Shown piece after piece: positions 37,047 to 46,209 of a stretch of DNA of 64,000 bases. Numbering within the stretch: position 1 is the stretch's first letter; each line of letters starts with the position of its first letter. The position numbers were made by a program, and so were the translations under genes. Source of the DNA: Sphingomonas hankookensis (GTDB lineage: Bacteria; Pseudomonadota; Alphaproteobacteria; Sphingomonadales; Sphingomonadaceae); assembly GCF_001619955.1 (NCBI RefSeq), contig NZ_LQQO01000015.1, forward strand, positions 1 through 64,000. Direction: 5' to 3'. Under the pieces are notes generated by a model. It saw only the letters and a program-made list of their open reading frames with translations. It had not been told where the DNA came from and searched no databases.

Positions 37047-38017
37047 AGATCGGGGTCATCGGCGGCGGCGCATGGGGTACCGCGCTGGCGCAGGTTGCGG
37101 CGCGCGGCGGCGATGTGACGCTGTGGGTACGCGAGGGCGAGGTCGCCGACGCGATCAACGCCACCCGCACCAACCCGCTGTTCCTGCCCGGCGTCACCCT
37201 GTCCGACGCCATCCGTGCGACGACGGATGCCGGCGAACTGCACGATACGGAGGCGCTGCTGGTCGTCGCCCCGGCGCAGCATGTCCGCAGCGTGTTGTCG
37301 GCGATCGATGTCGGCACCCGCGCGCTGGTGCTGTGCGCGAAGGGGATCGAGGCGGGGACGCGGCTGCTGGTGGGCGAGGTGGCGCGCGCCGTCCATCCCC
37401 AGGCGCCGGTCGCGGTGCTGTCCGGCCCGACCTTCGCGCATGAGGTCGCGGCGGGCAAGCCGACCGCCGTCACCCTCGCCTGTGCCGATGCACCCTTGCG
37501 CGACCGGCTGGCCGAACGGCTCGCTGCCCCCGCCTTCCGCCCCTATGCGAGCGACGACGTGATCGGCGCCGAGATCGGCGGCGCGGTCAAGAACGTCCTC
37601 GCCATCGCCTGCGGCGTGGTCGAGGGCGCGGGGCTCGGCCAGAATGCGCGGGCATCGGTGATCGCGCGCGGCTTTGCCGAAATGACCCGTTTCGGCCTCG
37701 CACGCGGCGCACGGGCGGAAACGCTGGCCGGGCTGTCGGGGCTGGGCGATCTGGTGCTGACCTGTTCGTCGACCGCGTCGCGCAACTATTCGTTGGGCGT
37801 CGGGCTGGGGCAGGGCCGCGCCGCCGCCGAGCTGATGGCCGATCGCCGGACGGTGGCCGAAGGCGCGTTCACCGCCCCGGTCCTGCGTGAGGCGGCGGCC
37901 GAGGCCGGGGTCGACATGCCGGTGACGGCGGCGGTCGGGGCATTGCTGGACGGCACGCCGGTCGCGCAGGTGATCGACACATTGCTCGCCCGGCCGCTCC
38001 GCCACGAAGGGCTGTAA
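37043..38017 (+). CDS. gpsA: Glycerol-3-phosphate dehydrogenase [NAD(P)+]
   Basis: A 324-residue enzyme making sn-glycerol-3-phosphate for phospholipid synthesis. The dinucleotide motif [12 protein letters not shown] is at the N-terminus. [19 protein letters not shown], the catalytic Lys in [11 protein letters not shown] and [14 protein letters not shown] are all present. Its ATG overlaps the tsaD stop codon (ATGA), so the two are co-translated. Confidence 0.97.
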   Translation: MKIGVIGGGAWGTALAQVAARGGDVTLWVREGEVADAINATRTNPLFLPGVTLSDAIRATTDAGELHDTEALLVVAPAQHVRSVLSAIDVGTRALVLCAKGIEAGTRLLVGEVARAVHPQAPVAVLSGPTFAHEVAAGKPTAVTLACADAPLRDRLAERLAAPAFRPYASDDVIGAEIGGAVKNVLAIACGVVEGAGLGQNARASVIARGFAEMTRFGLARGARAETLAGLSGLGDLVLTCSSTASRNYSLGVGLGQGRAAAELMADRRTVAEGAFTAPVLREAAAEAGVDMPVTAAVGALLDGTPVAQVIDTLLARPLRHEGL

Positions 38018-38047
38018 CCGACCCGGCTGGTCGGTCGCGATTTTCTT
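38018..38047 (+). terminator. putative intrinsic terminator of tsaD-gpsA
   Basis: A stem CCGACC (38018-38023) / GGTCGG (38029-38034) with a five-base loop is followed by TCGCGATTTTCTT. The six-pair GC stem and T-rich tail begin right after the gpsA stop codon. Confidence 0.55.
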
Positions 38048-38083
38048 CCCTATGGGCCGGCGCCTGTTTTGGGGGGAAGAGAG

Positions 38084-40309
38084 TTGCGACCGACCGTCAG
38101 CGTGCCGACACGATCGGCCATCGTCGCGGCGTTGAGCCTGTGCGCGACGCCGGCCATGGCGCAGGACCGAGCAAGCGACAGCGAGATCATCGTCACCGCG
38201 CAGCGGCGCGAAGAGCGGGCCGACGACGTGCCGATCGCGGCGACGGTGCTGGAAGCGGCGCGGCTGGACGATCAGGACGTGCGCAGCCTCGACCGGCTGG
38301 GGGCCAATGTCCCCAACCTCTATCTCACGCGCAATTTCGGCACGACCTCCGGCGCGCTCGTCTTCCTGCGGGGGGTGGGCGAGGGTGATTCGATCTTCAC
38401 CAACGACCCGCCGGTCGGCATCTATGTCGACGACGTGCTGCTGCCGCGTGCGACGGGATCGCTACTCGACCTGATCGATATCGAACGGATCGAGGTGCTG
38501 CGCGGGCCGCAGGGGACGCTCTATGGCCGCAACACCTCGGGCGGCGCGATCAAGGTCGTGACGAAGCGCCCGACGACCGATGGCGTCAACGGCATGACCG
38601 ACCTGACCATCGGCAGCTATCGTCGGGTCGACGCACGCGGCACGGTCAACCTGCCGCTGTCGGACCAGGCGGCGCTGCGGCTGTCGGGCATTTCACGCAA
38701 CCAGCGCGGCTGGGGCCGCAACCTGACCGACGGCGCGGTGGTCAACGGACAGGACGTGCAGGGCGGGCGCGCCAGCCTGTTCTGGACGCCGGCCGACCGA
38801 CTGACGCTGCTGGCGACCGCCGACCTGACGCGCGAGCGCTCCACGCCGCGCTTCCCGCAGCAATTCCTGCCCGACGCAGCGCGTCCCGGCCGCTTCACCA
38901 ATGTCTTTCGCGAGCGCGACGGGCGTATCGACCGGTTCCGTTCGGCCGATACCATGCCGCTCAACAAGACCGACAGCGGCGGCGCCTCGCTGCGCGCCGA
39001 CTATGCGTTGGGTTCGGCCACGACGCTGACCTCGATCACCGGCTGGCGCAGCTTGCGCTCGCGGATCGGCTTCGACCAGACCGCAAATCCCCCCGGCAGC
39101 GGGACGGCGGTCATCCTGTTGCAGGACCAGCGCCAGCATAGCGTGAGCCAGGAAATCAACCTTGCCGGCAGCGCGCTGGACGGGCGGATCGACTGGCTGG
39201 CGGGCGGCTATTATTTCCACGAACATAATGACCAGCTGACCGCGATCAGCTTCGCCACCCCGGCGGGAACCGCGGCGCGCTATCGCACCGACGACTTCTT
39301 TGCGGCACCGTCGCGCGGGTCGGGCACCGGCGGCACCTGGTCGCTCTATCGTCCGGCGCTCGACACCGACAGCTGGTCGGCCTTCGCCTCCGCGACGGGG
39401 AAGATCGGGAAGGCGCGGCTGACGCTGGGCGCGCGCTGGACCGACGAGCGCAAGCGCTACGACGTGCAGTTCCTGACCGCGCCCGATACCGTGCTGGTCC
39501 TGCCTGATGGTCGTCGTGCCGAACGCACGATCCGGCAGTCATGGCGCGACCTGTCGCCGCGCGTGGCGGTGGATTACCGGCTGGGCGAGGTGCTGGCCTA
39601 TGCGTCGGTCGCCAAGGGCTTCCGTAGCGGCAGCTTCGACGGACGCGCGCGCAACATCGACTTCGTGATGAACCGCCAGTCGGCAATCGCGCCCGAACGG
39701 GTCTGGACCTATGAGGTCGGCGCGAAGGGCAATGCGGCCGGTGGGCGCGTTCGCTGGGACGTCGACTATTTCGTCAGCGACTATACCGACATCGCCTTCT
39801 CCGCCGCCCGCGCCGGCACCCCGCCCGAAATCTTTCGGCAGAATGTCGGCGATGCCCGGATTCAGGGGCTGGAGGCGGACGCGAGTGCACGGCCTCTGCC
39901 CTGGCTGGAGGTCGGCGGCTGGATCGCGACACTGTCCGACCGCTTCACCCGGCTGAAGACCAGCCCCGGCTGCACCGCCTTCGTCGCCGATGAGCGCGAC
40001 CTCGACCTGCGCTTCACGCCGGCCTTTCGTTATCAGCTGCGGGCGGCGGTGACGCGGGGCGGCTGGCGGCTGGGCGGTGATGTCACCGGGGCGTCGCCCT
40101 ATAACATTGCGCTTTGCAACGAACCGCAGCACCGGGTGACCAATGCGGAGCAGGCCAATGCCCAGCTGGCCTATGCTACGGGTCCGTGGACGATGATGCT
40201 GGCTGCGACCAACCTGACCGACCGGCGCTTCAACACCGGCAGCGTCGGCGCGATCGGCTATCCGGTCGCCCCGCGCGAGGTGACGGTGACGCTGCGCCGG
40301 GCGTTCTAG
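38084..40309 (+). CDS. TonB-dependent receptor
   Basis: A TBDR of about 741 residues. The signal peptide SAIVAALSLCATPAMAQ is followed by SEIIVTAQRREERADDVPIAATVL, plug motif IERIEVLRGPQGTLYGRNTSGGAI, and a barrel ending in a terminal Phe (LRRAF). The open frame starts with TTG 38069, but TTG 38084 follows GGGGGGAAGAG and gives a normal signal peptide, so it is preferred; no ATG is available. It is a lone receptor, and the ligand is not evident. Its stop codon overlaps that of the convergent aldo/keto reductase in a CTAG sequence. Confidence 0.9.
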   Translation: MRPTVSVPTRSAIVAALSLCATPAMAQDRASDSEIIVTAQRREERADDVPIAATVLEAARLDDQDVRSLDRLGANVPNLYLTRNFGTTSGALVFLRGVGEGDSIFTNDPPVGIYVDDVLLPRATGSLLDLIDIERIEVLRGPQGTLYGRNTSGGAIKVVTKRPTTDGVNGMTDLTIGSYRRVDARGTVNLPLSDQAALRLSGISRNQRGWGRNLTDGAVVNGQDVQGGRASLFWTPADRLTLLATADLTRERSTPRFPQQFLPDAARPGRFTNVFRERDGRIDRFRSADTMPLNKTDSGGASLRADYALGSATTLTSITGWRSLRSRIGFDQTANPPGSGTAVILLQDQRQHSVSQEINLAGSALDGRIDWLAGGYYFHEHNDQLTAISFATPAGTAARYRTDDFFAAPSRGSGTGGTWSLYRPALDTDSWSAFASATGKIGKARLTLGARWTDERKRYDVQFLTAPDTVLVLPDGRRAERTIRQSWRDLSPRVAVDYRLGEVLAYASVAKGFRSGSFDGRARNIDFVMNRQSAIAPERVWTYEVGAKGNAAGGRVRWDVDYFVSDYTDIAFSAARAGTPPEIFRQNVGDARIQGLEADASARPLPWLEVGGWIATLSDRFTRLKTSPGCTAFVADERDLDLRFTPAFRYQLRAAVTRGGWRLGGDVTGASPYNIALCNEPQHRVTNAEQANAQLAYATGPWTMMLAATNLTDRRFNTGSVGAIGYPVAPREVTVTLRRAF

Positions 40310-41316
40310 CCGTCCAATTCCTCCCCAGTCAGCAGTTCGGTATCGATCTGCGCCTGCGCGGCGGCGGCATAGCGCGCGCCGGTCAGTGCATTGGGCGGAA
40401 GCAGCGCATCGACGGCGGCCAGCGTGTCGGGCGATATCGCCAGCGTAGCGGCGGCGACATTGTCCTCGAGATGGGCGATGGAGCGCGTACCGGGGATCGG
40501 CACGATATGCGGCGCGCGGGCGAGCAGCCAGCCGAGCGCCAGCTGCGCCGGAGTGATGCCGGCTTCGGTGGCGATGCGGTCATAGGCATCGATGACGGCG
40601 AGGTTGCGCGACAGCTGCGGCTCGACGAAGCGCGGCATGGTGCGGCGGATATCGCCTGCCACATAATCGTCGGCGCGCACACTACCCGCCAACAGTCCGC
40701 GAGCGACCGGCGAGAAAGCGACGAAGCCGATGCCGAGTTCGCGGCAGGTGTCGAGCACGGCGACCTCCGGATTGCGGACGGCGGGGGAATATTCGCTCTG
40801 CACCGCGGCGATCGGGTGGATCGCATGGGCGCGCCGGATGGTCGCGGCGGACATTTCGCTCAGGCCCAATGCTCCGATCTTGCCGGCTTCCTTCGCGCGA
40901 ACCAGCGCTCCGACCGATTCCTCGATCGGCACGTTCGGGTCGAGCCGGTGGAGATAATAAAGGTCGATATGATCCGTCCCGAGCCGGCCGAGCGCGGCGT
41001 CGAGCGTCGTCGCGATCGCGTCGGGCGATCCGTCGAGAATGCGCTGGCCACCCCGCATATCCAGCACGCATTTGCTGGCCAGCGTAAATTCCGACCGCCG
41101 ATGCAGCACCTGCGCCACCAGCCGCTCGTTCGCCCCGCCGCCATAGAGCGCGGCGGTGTCGAGCAACGTCACGCCGAGATCGAGTGCGCGGTTCAGGAGC
41201 GCCAAGCCCTCCGCCTCGGTCGCCGGCTCGCCATAGGCATGGCTGAGGTTCATGCAGCCGAGACCGATCGCCGAAACGGTGAACGGTCCGATCGTGCGGG
41301 TCGGCAAATTCGTCAT
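40306..41316 (-). CDS. Aldo/keto reductase
   Basis: A 336-residue (alpha/beta)8-barrel NADPH-dependent oxidoreductase. The tetrad is visible as Asp and Tyr in DTAALYGGGANE, Lys in TLASKCVLD and His in LYYLHRLDP. The C-terminal IPGTRSIAHLEDN binds the NADPH phosphate. It resembles the YakC/Tas/AKR13 group that reduces aldehydes and ketones; the physiological substrate is unknown. ATG 41316 follows GGGAG. Confidence 0.9.
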   Translation of the reverse strand: MTNLPTRTIGPFTVSAIGLGCMNLSHAYGEPATEAEGLALLNRALDLGVTLLDTAALYGGGANERLVAQVLHRRSEFTLASKCVLDMRGGQRILDGSPDAIATTLDAALGRLGTDHIDLYYLHRLDPNVPIEESVGALVRAKEAGKIGALGLSEMSAATIRRAHAIHPIAAVQSEYSPAVRNPEVAVLDTCRELGIGFVAFSPVARGLLAGSVRADDYVAGDIRRTMPRFVEPQLSRNLAVIDAYDRIATEAGITPAQLALGWLLARAPHIVPIPGTRSIAHLEDNVAAATLAISPDTLAAVDALLPPNALTGARYAAAAQAQIDTELLTGEELDG

Positions 41317-41385
41317 GGTGGCACTCCCGTTTGGCATTCGCGGTCCGCAAGACGCGCGAACGGGGGGCCTAGTCAAGCCAAGGCG

Positions 41386-42099
41386 TCAGCGCGCCGCCAT
41401 GCGATAGCCGCCACCGGTCACATCGGTCGAGGCGACGAGGATCTGCGGATCGACCTTCAGCGTCGGCACCTGACCCGCCTGCCACGCCGCCAGTTCGACC
41501 CGATACTGGTCATAGGCGCGGTAGAAGTCGACGAAGGGCTGGTCGAGCGAGGCGATCCCCGGCGCCGCGAAACCGTCGATCCCGCCCACCGGCAGGTCGG
41601 CGACCTGCGCCAGCATCGGCAGCGCGGTGGCGCAGAACTGGTCGCGCACCGGCGGCTGGGCGAAGTAGTTATAGACCCGCGTCATCGCGTCGTCGAACCG
41701 GTCCTGCCAGTCGCCGCCGCCCCGGCGATATTCGGCCTCCAGCGCCTTGTGCGCGGCGGCGAAACGGGCGGCATGGACCTTCAGCAGACGGTTATACTGC
41801 GCGACGCCGGACGGGTCGGCGATATTGCAGTGGAGCGCGGCGACGTTCAGCGCCGACCGCAGATGCCAGACGGCGGCATCGGCCGACAGCGCGTGGTTGG
41901 GCGTCGCGTAATTACCGTCGGCGAGCACGGCCGGAATGGTGAGGTTGGCGGCGGCCCCCATCGGCGGCTTCGGCTTGGGCGCGGGTGTCGCGACCGGCAC
42001 CGGTGGCGGCGTGACCACCGCGACTTCGGGCGTCTTGCGCGCGCAGCCGTGGAGCAGCGCGGCACCACAGGCAGCGAGCAGGAGCAGGCGTGTACGCAT
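41386..42099 (-). CDS. Putative lipoprotein, function unknown
   Basis: A 237-residue protein. The N-terminus MRTRLLLLAACGAALLHGC resembles a lipoprotein signal with Cys at 19, though His at -2 is unusual. A Pro/Ala/Val-rich linker follows, then a helical domain (VWHLRSALNVAALHCNI...CATALPMLAQV) with two further cysteines. It is conserved in style with sphingomonad hypothetical proteins but I do not recognise a named domain. It lies 75 bp downstream of metW. Confidence 0.65.
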   Translation of the reverse strand: MRTRLLLLAACGAALLHGCARKTPEVAVVTPPPVPVATPAPKPKPPMGAAANLTIPAVLADGNYATPNHALSADAAVWHLRSALNVAALHCNIADPSGVAQYNRLLKVHAARFAAAHKALEAEYRRGGGDWQDRFDDAMTRVYNYFAQPPVRDQFCATALPMLAQVADLPVGGIDGFAAPGIASLDQPFVDFYRAYDQYRVELAAWQAGQVPTLKVDPQILVASTDVTGGGYRMAAR

Positions 42100-42174
42100 C
42101 GAACCGATTCCCGTCTTGTCCCCCGACAGCACGGAAATATCGGCCGCAAAGCCTTCGCAATGGTTAACGCGGCG

Positions 42175-42786
42175 TCAGCGTTTGAGCAGGAACACCGCAT
42201 GTTCGGCACGGAAATTGGCCGCCGCCGCCGTGGTCCGCCTGCCCTTCGACAGGAACCATGCATCGACCACCGTGATCCCCCGCTTGGCGACATAGGCGCG
42301 GAAATCGTCGATCGTCAGGTGGTGGATGTTCGGCGTCTCATACCATTCGAGCGGCAACAGCTTCGTCACCGGCATCCGCCCGCCCCAGAGCAGCGACGCG
42401 CGCACCCGCCAATGGGCGAAGTTGGGAAAGGACACGAACGCCTGCGCGCCGATGCGCAGCAGATGGTCGAGCACGACATGCGGCCGCATCGCAGTCTGCA
42501 ACGTCTGGCTGAGGATCGCATAGTCGAAGCTGGCGTCGGGATAGTCGGCCAGGTCGCGATCGGCATCGCCCTGCATCACCGACAGCCCGCGCGCCATCGC
42601 ATCGGCGACATTGCCCGGATCGATCTCCAGCCCGCGCGCATCGACGCCGCGTTCGTCGCGCAGCGCCGCCATCAACTGTCCGTCGCCGCACCCGACATCC
42701 AGCACGCGCGATCCCCGCGCGACATGCGCGGCGATGATTGCGAGGTCGGGGCGCAGGGAGGGCTGTGATCCGCCTGTCGTCGTCAT
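42175..42786 (-). CDS. metW: Methionine biosynthesis protein MetW
   Basis: A 203-residue class I SAM-dependent methyltransferase-like protein with [12 protein letters not shown] as motif I and the MetW-specific block [26 protein letters not shown]. MetW works with MetX in many proteobacteria and is thought to stimulate it. The ATG at 42786 overlaps the metX stop codon by four bases. Confidence 0.93.
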   Translation of the reverse strand: MTTTGGSQPSLRPDLAIIAAHVARGSRVLDVGCGDGQLMAALRDERGVDARGLEIDPGNVADAMARGLSVMQGDADRDLADYPDASFDYAILSQTLQTAMRPHVVLDHLLRIGAQAFVSFPNFAHWRVRASLLWGGRMPVTKLLPLEWYETPNIHHLTIDDFRAYVAKRGITVVDAWFLSKGRRTTAAAANFRAEHAVFLLKR

Positions 42787-43910
42787 GCGCCTGCCTCCAG
42801 AAACCCGCGCATGATCCGGTCGAGTTCGGGTGAATCGAGCAGGAACGCGTCATGGCCGAACGGCGAGGACAGTTCGACGAAGCTGGCCGGCGCCCCGGCG
42901 GCGTTCAGCGCATGGACGATGTTGCGCGACTCGGCGGTCGGATACAGCCAGTCGGTATCGAAACTGACGATGCAGAACCGCGCCTTCGTCGCGCGGAACG
43001 CGTTGGCGAGCACCCCGCCATGCTCCTCCGCCAGGTCAAAATAATCGAGCGCGCGGGTGATGTAGAGATAGCTGTTCGCGTCGAACCGGTCGGTGAACGC
43101 CAGCCCCTGGTGGCGCAGATAGCTTTCGACCTGGAAATCGGCGTCGAAGCCGAAGGTCTTGGCACCCGCCTGTCCATCGGCGCGCGCCTGCAGCTTGCGG
43201 CCGAACTTGGCGGTCAGGCCCGCCTCGGACAGATAGGTGATGTGCGCCGCCATCCGCGCCACCGACAACCCGGCGGCGGGGGGCGATCCGTCGGCATAAT
43301 AGTCGCCGCCGCGCCAGTTGGGATCGGCCATGATCGCCTGTCGCCCGACTTCGTGGAACGCGATATTCTGCGCCGAATGCCGCGCGGTCGACGCGATCAC
43401 GACCACCGCCTCGACCCGGTCGGGCAGGGTCGCGGCCCAGGACAGCGCCTGCATGCCCCCCATCGATCCACCGACCACCGCGCGTAGCCGGTCGATCCCG
43501 AGATGGTCGAGCAGCATCCCCTGCGCGCGCACCATGTCGCGGATGGTCAGCACGGGGAAGCGCATCGCGTAGGGCGCACCGGTCGCAGGGTCGATGCTGG
43601 CGGGACCCGACGATCCCATGCAGCTGCCCAGCACGTTCGAACAGATGACGAAATGCTTGTTGAGGTCGATCGGCTTGCCCGGTCCGACCATGCGCGACCA
43701 CCAGCCCGGCTTGCCGGTGCGCGGATGGGTGGAGGCGACATGCTGGTCGCCGGTCAGCGCGTGGCAGATCAGGATCGCATTGTCGCGCGCCGGCGACAGC
43801 GTGCCATAGGTTTCATAGGCGATGTCGATCGCGGGCAGCGTCGCGCCGCCATCCAGCGCAAGCGGCGTGGAGAGGGTAGCGCGGCGATCGGGACCGAAAC
43901 GGGAATCCAT
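42783..43910 (-). CDS. metX: Homoserine O-acyltransferase (MetX)
   Basis: A 375-residue alpha/beta-hydrolase that activates homoserine for methionine synthesis. The nucleophile S149 lies in [10 protein letters not shown], with D320 in FDTDWLYP and H353 in SPFGHDAF completing the triad. [14 protein letters not shown] builds the oxyanion region. MetX enzymes may use acetyl- or succinyl-CoA, and I do not assign the acyl donor. It shares a 168-bp divergent region with hisC containing a family A palindrome; no SAM riboswitch is evident there. Confidence 0.93.
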   Translation of the reverse strand: MDSRFGPDRRATLSTPLALDGGATLPAIDIAYETYGTLSPARDNAILICHALTGDQHVASTHPRTGKPGWWSRMVGPGKPIDLNKHFVICSNVLGSCMGSSGPASIDPATGAPYAMRFPVLTIRDMVRAQGMLLDHLGIDRLRAVVGGSMGGMQALSWAATLPDRVEAVVVIASTARHSAQNIAFHEVGRQAIMADPNWRGGDYYADGSPPAAGLSVARMAAHITYLSEAGLTAKFGRKLQARADGQAGAKTFGFDADFQVESYLRHQGLAFTDRFDANSYLYITRALDYFDLAEEHGGVLANAFRATKARFCIVSFDTDWLYPTAESRNIVHALNAAGAPASFVELSSPFGHDAFLLDSPELDRIMRGFLEAGA

Positions 43911-43969
43911 GGCGGTGCGGTAAGCGGGCGGCGCGGCGGGTTCAAGGGTCGGGGCGCGCCACGCACATC

Positions 43970-43999
43970 GTCACCCCGGGCTTGACCCGGGGTGACGTA
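43970..43999. repeat. compact family A palindrome
   Basis: CGTCACCCCGGG-CTTGA-CCCGGGGTGACG is a nearly perfect dyad with both half-elements collapsed into one hairpin, between divergent metX and hisC. Confidence 0.8.
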
Positions 44000-44078
44000 G
44001 GAATATGGGGCCACCGGCACCACCCCACTTGCCCCAAAACCTTGCGTTACGCGGCTGCATTTGCCACTGCCCGGACCC

Positions 44079-45173
44079 ATGAACGCGCCTGCTCCCAAGC
44101 CATGGATCCTCGACATCGCCCCCTATGTCCCCGGCCGGTCCAAGACCGATGACGGGCGGCAGGTGGCGAAGCTGTCGTCGAACGAAAATCCGCTCGGCAC
44201 CTCGCCGCATGCCCGCGCCGCCTTTGCGACCGCGGACCGCAGCCTCGAACGCTATCCCGACCCTGCCGCCGCCGATCTGCGGGTGGCGATCGGGCAGGCG
44301 CATGGGCTGGATCCGGCGCGGATCATCTATGGCACCGGGTCGGACGAGGTGCTGCATCTTGCCGCCGGGGCCTATGCGGGGCAGGGCGACGAGGTGATCT
44401 TCGTCCGCTACGGCTTTGCGGTCTATGAGATCGCCACGCGGCGGGTCGGCGCGACGCCGGTGATCGCCCCGGACAAGGACTATGCGACCGACGTCGATGC
44501 GATCCTGTCCTGCGTGACCGAGCGGACGCGCGTCGTGTTCGTCGCCAATCCGAACAATCCGACCGGCACCTATGCCGCGCGCAGCGAGATTGCGCGGCTG
44601 CACGCCGGGCTGCCGTCGCACGTGCTGCTGGTACTCGATCAGGCCTATGCCGAATATCTGGAGCCGGCGGAGGACGATCACGGCCTCGAACTCGCCAAGA
44701 CCCAGCCGAACGTGCTGGTGACCCGGACCTTTTCGAAGATTCACGGCCTTGCCGCCGAGCGGATCGGCTGGGGCTATGGTTCGGCGGAGGCGATCGATGC
44801 GATGCACCGCATCCGCGCGCCGTTCAACGTGACCACCGCCGGGCAGCAGGCGGCGATCGCCGCGATCCGCGACAAGGGTTTCGTCGAGGCGAGCCGCGCG
44901 CACAACCGCCAGTGGCGCACCTGGTTCGAGGGTGAGATCGCGGCACTGGGCAATGCGGGCCTGCGCGCCGTGCCGTCCAAGGCCAATTTCGTGCTGGTCC
45001 TGTTCGACGGGCCGGTGAGCGCGGGCGATGCGTATCAGGCGCTGATGGGCCGGGGCTATATCGTGCGCTGGCTGCCGGGACAGGGCCTTGCCAACGGCCT
45101 GCGCATCTCGATCGGCACCGAGGCGGAGGTGCGCGGGATCGCCGCCGCGCTGCGCGAGATCGTGGGCGGCTGA
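44079..45173 (+). CDS. hisC: Histidinol-phosphate aminotransferase / aromatic aminotransferase
   Basis: A 364-residue fold-type I PLP aminotransferase. [10 protein letters not shown] (31-40) is the HisC N-terminal signature, NPNNPTGT and LDQAYAEY bind PLP, and K220 in TFSKIHGLA is the Schiff-base lysine. Its stop codon overlaps the tyrA start codon, so in this organism it may serve both histidine and tyrosine/phenylalanine synthesis, as seen for hisC-tyrA pairs. ATG 44079 is preferred over TTG 44061. Confidence 0.92.
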   Translation: MNAPAPKPWILDIAPYVPGRSKTDDGRQVAKLSSNENPLGTSPHARAAFATADRSLERYPDPAAADLRVAIGQAHGLDPARIIYGTGSDEVLHLAAGAYAGQGDEVIFVRYGFAVYEIATRRVGATPVIAPDKDYATDVDAILSCVTERTRVVFVANPNNPTGTYAARSEIARLHAGLPSHVLLVLDQAYAEYLEPAEDDHGLELAKTQPNVLVTRTFSKIHGLAAERIGWGYGSAEAIDAMHRIRAPFNVTTAGQQAAIAAIRDKGFVEASRAHNRQWRTWFEGEIAALGNAGLRAVPSKANFVLVLFDGPVSAGDAYQALMGRGYIVRWLPGQGLANGLRISIGTEAEVRGIAAALREIVGG

Positions 45174-46081
45174 TGCTGCCTTTCTCCCGCGTCGCCATCA
45201 TCGGGCTGGGGCTGATCGGGTCGTCGATCGCGCGGGCGGTCCGTGCCGAGATGCCGACGGTGCGGCTGACCGGGCATGATGCGTCGGCCGAGGCGCGCGA
45301 GCAGGTGCGCGCGCTCGGACTCGTCGACGATTGTACCGACCATGCCGGTGCGGCGGTGATCGATGCCGATCTGGTCATCCTGTGCGTGCCGGTGGGCGCA
45401 ATCGGGGCGGTCGCCGCGGAGATTGCCGATGATCTGCCGGCAGGCGTGATCGTCAGCGATGTCGGGTCGAGCAAGGCCGGGGTCGCCACTGCCTTCGCCG
45501 AAGCGCTGCCGGGCGTGACGGTGGTGCCGGCGCATCCGGTGGCGGGGACCGAGCGCAGCGGGCCGGACGCGGGCTTCGCGACCCTGTTCAAGGGGCGCTG
45601 GTGCATCCTGACCCCGGCGGCCGATGCCGATCCGATGGCGGTCGAGCGCGTCGGTGAGTTCTGGCGGCGGCTGGGTGCCGAGATCGACACGATGGACGCG
45701 CAGCATCACGACCTGGTGCTGGCGGTGACCAGCCATCTGCCGCACCTGATCGCCTATACCATCGTCGGCACCGCATCCGACCTGGAGGCGGTGACGCAGA
45801 GCGAGGTCATCAAATATTCGGCGGGCGGCTTCCGCGACTTCACCCGTATCGCCGCGTCGGACCCGACGATGTGGCGCGACGTGTTCCTGGCGAACAAGGA
45901 TGCGGTGCTGGCGATGCTCCAGCGCTTCTCGGAAGACCTGTCGGCGCTGCAACGCGCGATCCGGTGGGACAAGGGCGACGAGCTGTTCGACCTGTTCACC
46001 CGGACCCGGGCGATCCGGCGGTCGATCGTCGAACAGGGGCAGGACGACGCCCGCGAGGATTTCGGGCGGAGCCACGGGTAG
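45173..46081 (+). CDS. tyrA: Prephenate/arogenate dehydrogenase
   Basis: A 302-residue TyrA/TyrC-type enzyme with NAD(P) motif IIGLGLIGSSIARA (9-22), PAHPVAGTERSGP with the catalytic His, and the helical dimerisation domain containing HLPHLIAYTIVG. It decarboxylates prephenate or arogenate on the route to tyrosine. TGATG couples it to hisC. Confidence 0.93.
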   Translation: MLPFSRVAIIGLGLIGSSIARAVRAEMPTVRLTGHDASAEAREQVRALGLVDDCTDHAGAAVIDADLVILCVPVGAIGAVAAEIADDLPAGVIVSDVGSSKAGVATAFAEALPGVTVVPAHPVAGTERSGPDAGFATLFKGRWCILTPAADADPMAVERVGEFWRRLGAEIDTMDAQHHDLVLAVTSHLPHLIAYTIVGTASDLEAVTQSEVIKYSAGGFRDFTRIAASDPTMWRDVFLANKDAVLAMLQRFSEDLSALQRAIRWDKGDELFDLFTRTRAIRRSIVEQGQDDAREDFGRSHG

Positions 46082-46107
46082 GGGCGTTCGTCTCCCCACG
46101 TACCAAG

Positions 46108-46196
46108 AACGTCACCCCAGCGCAGGCTGGGGTCTCCTCGTGGCGGTCGATCCGCCAACCAACAGGGAGACCCCAGCCTGCGCTGGGGTGACGCTC
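46108..46196. repeat. palindromic repeat, family D, paired copies
   Basis: CGTCACCCCAGCGCAGGCTGGGGTCTCC and its inverse face each other across 27 bp between the convergent tyrA and ester-hydrolase genes. Each half is itself a hairpin (CCCCAGC / GCTGGGG), so it can end transcription from either side. Confidence 0.85.
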
Positions 46197-46209
46197 TTGG
46201 CTTGAGCCG

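Noticed and set aside
43911..44078. SAM-II riboswitch upstream of metX
   Set aside because: The gap contains a family A palindrome, and I could not find the conserved core of a SAM-II riboswitch on the metX strand.
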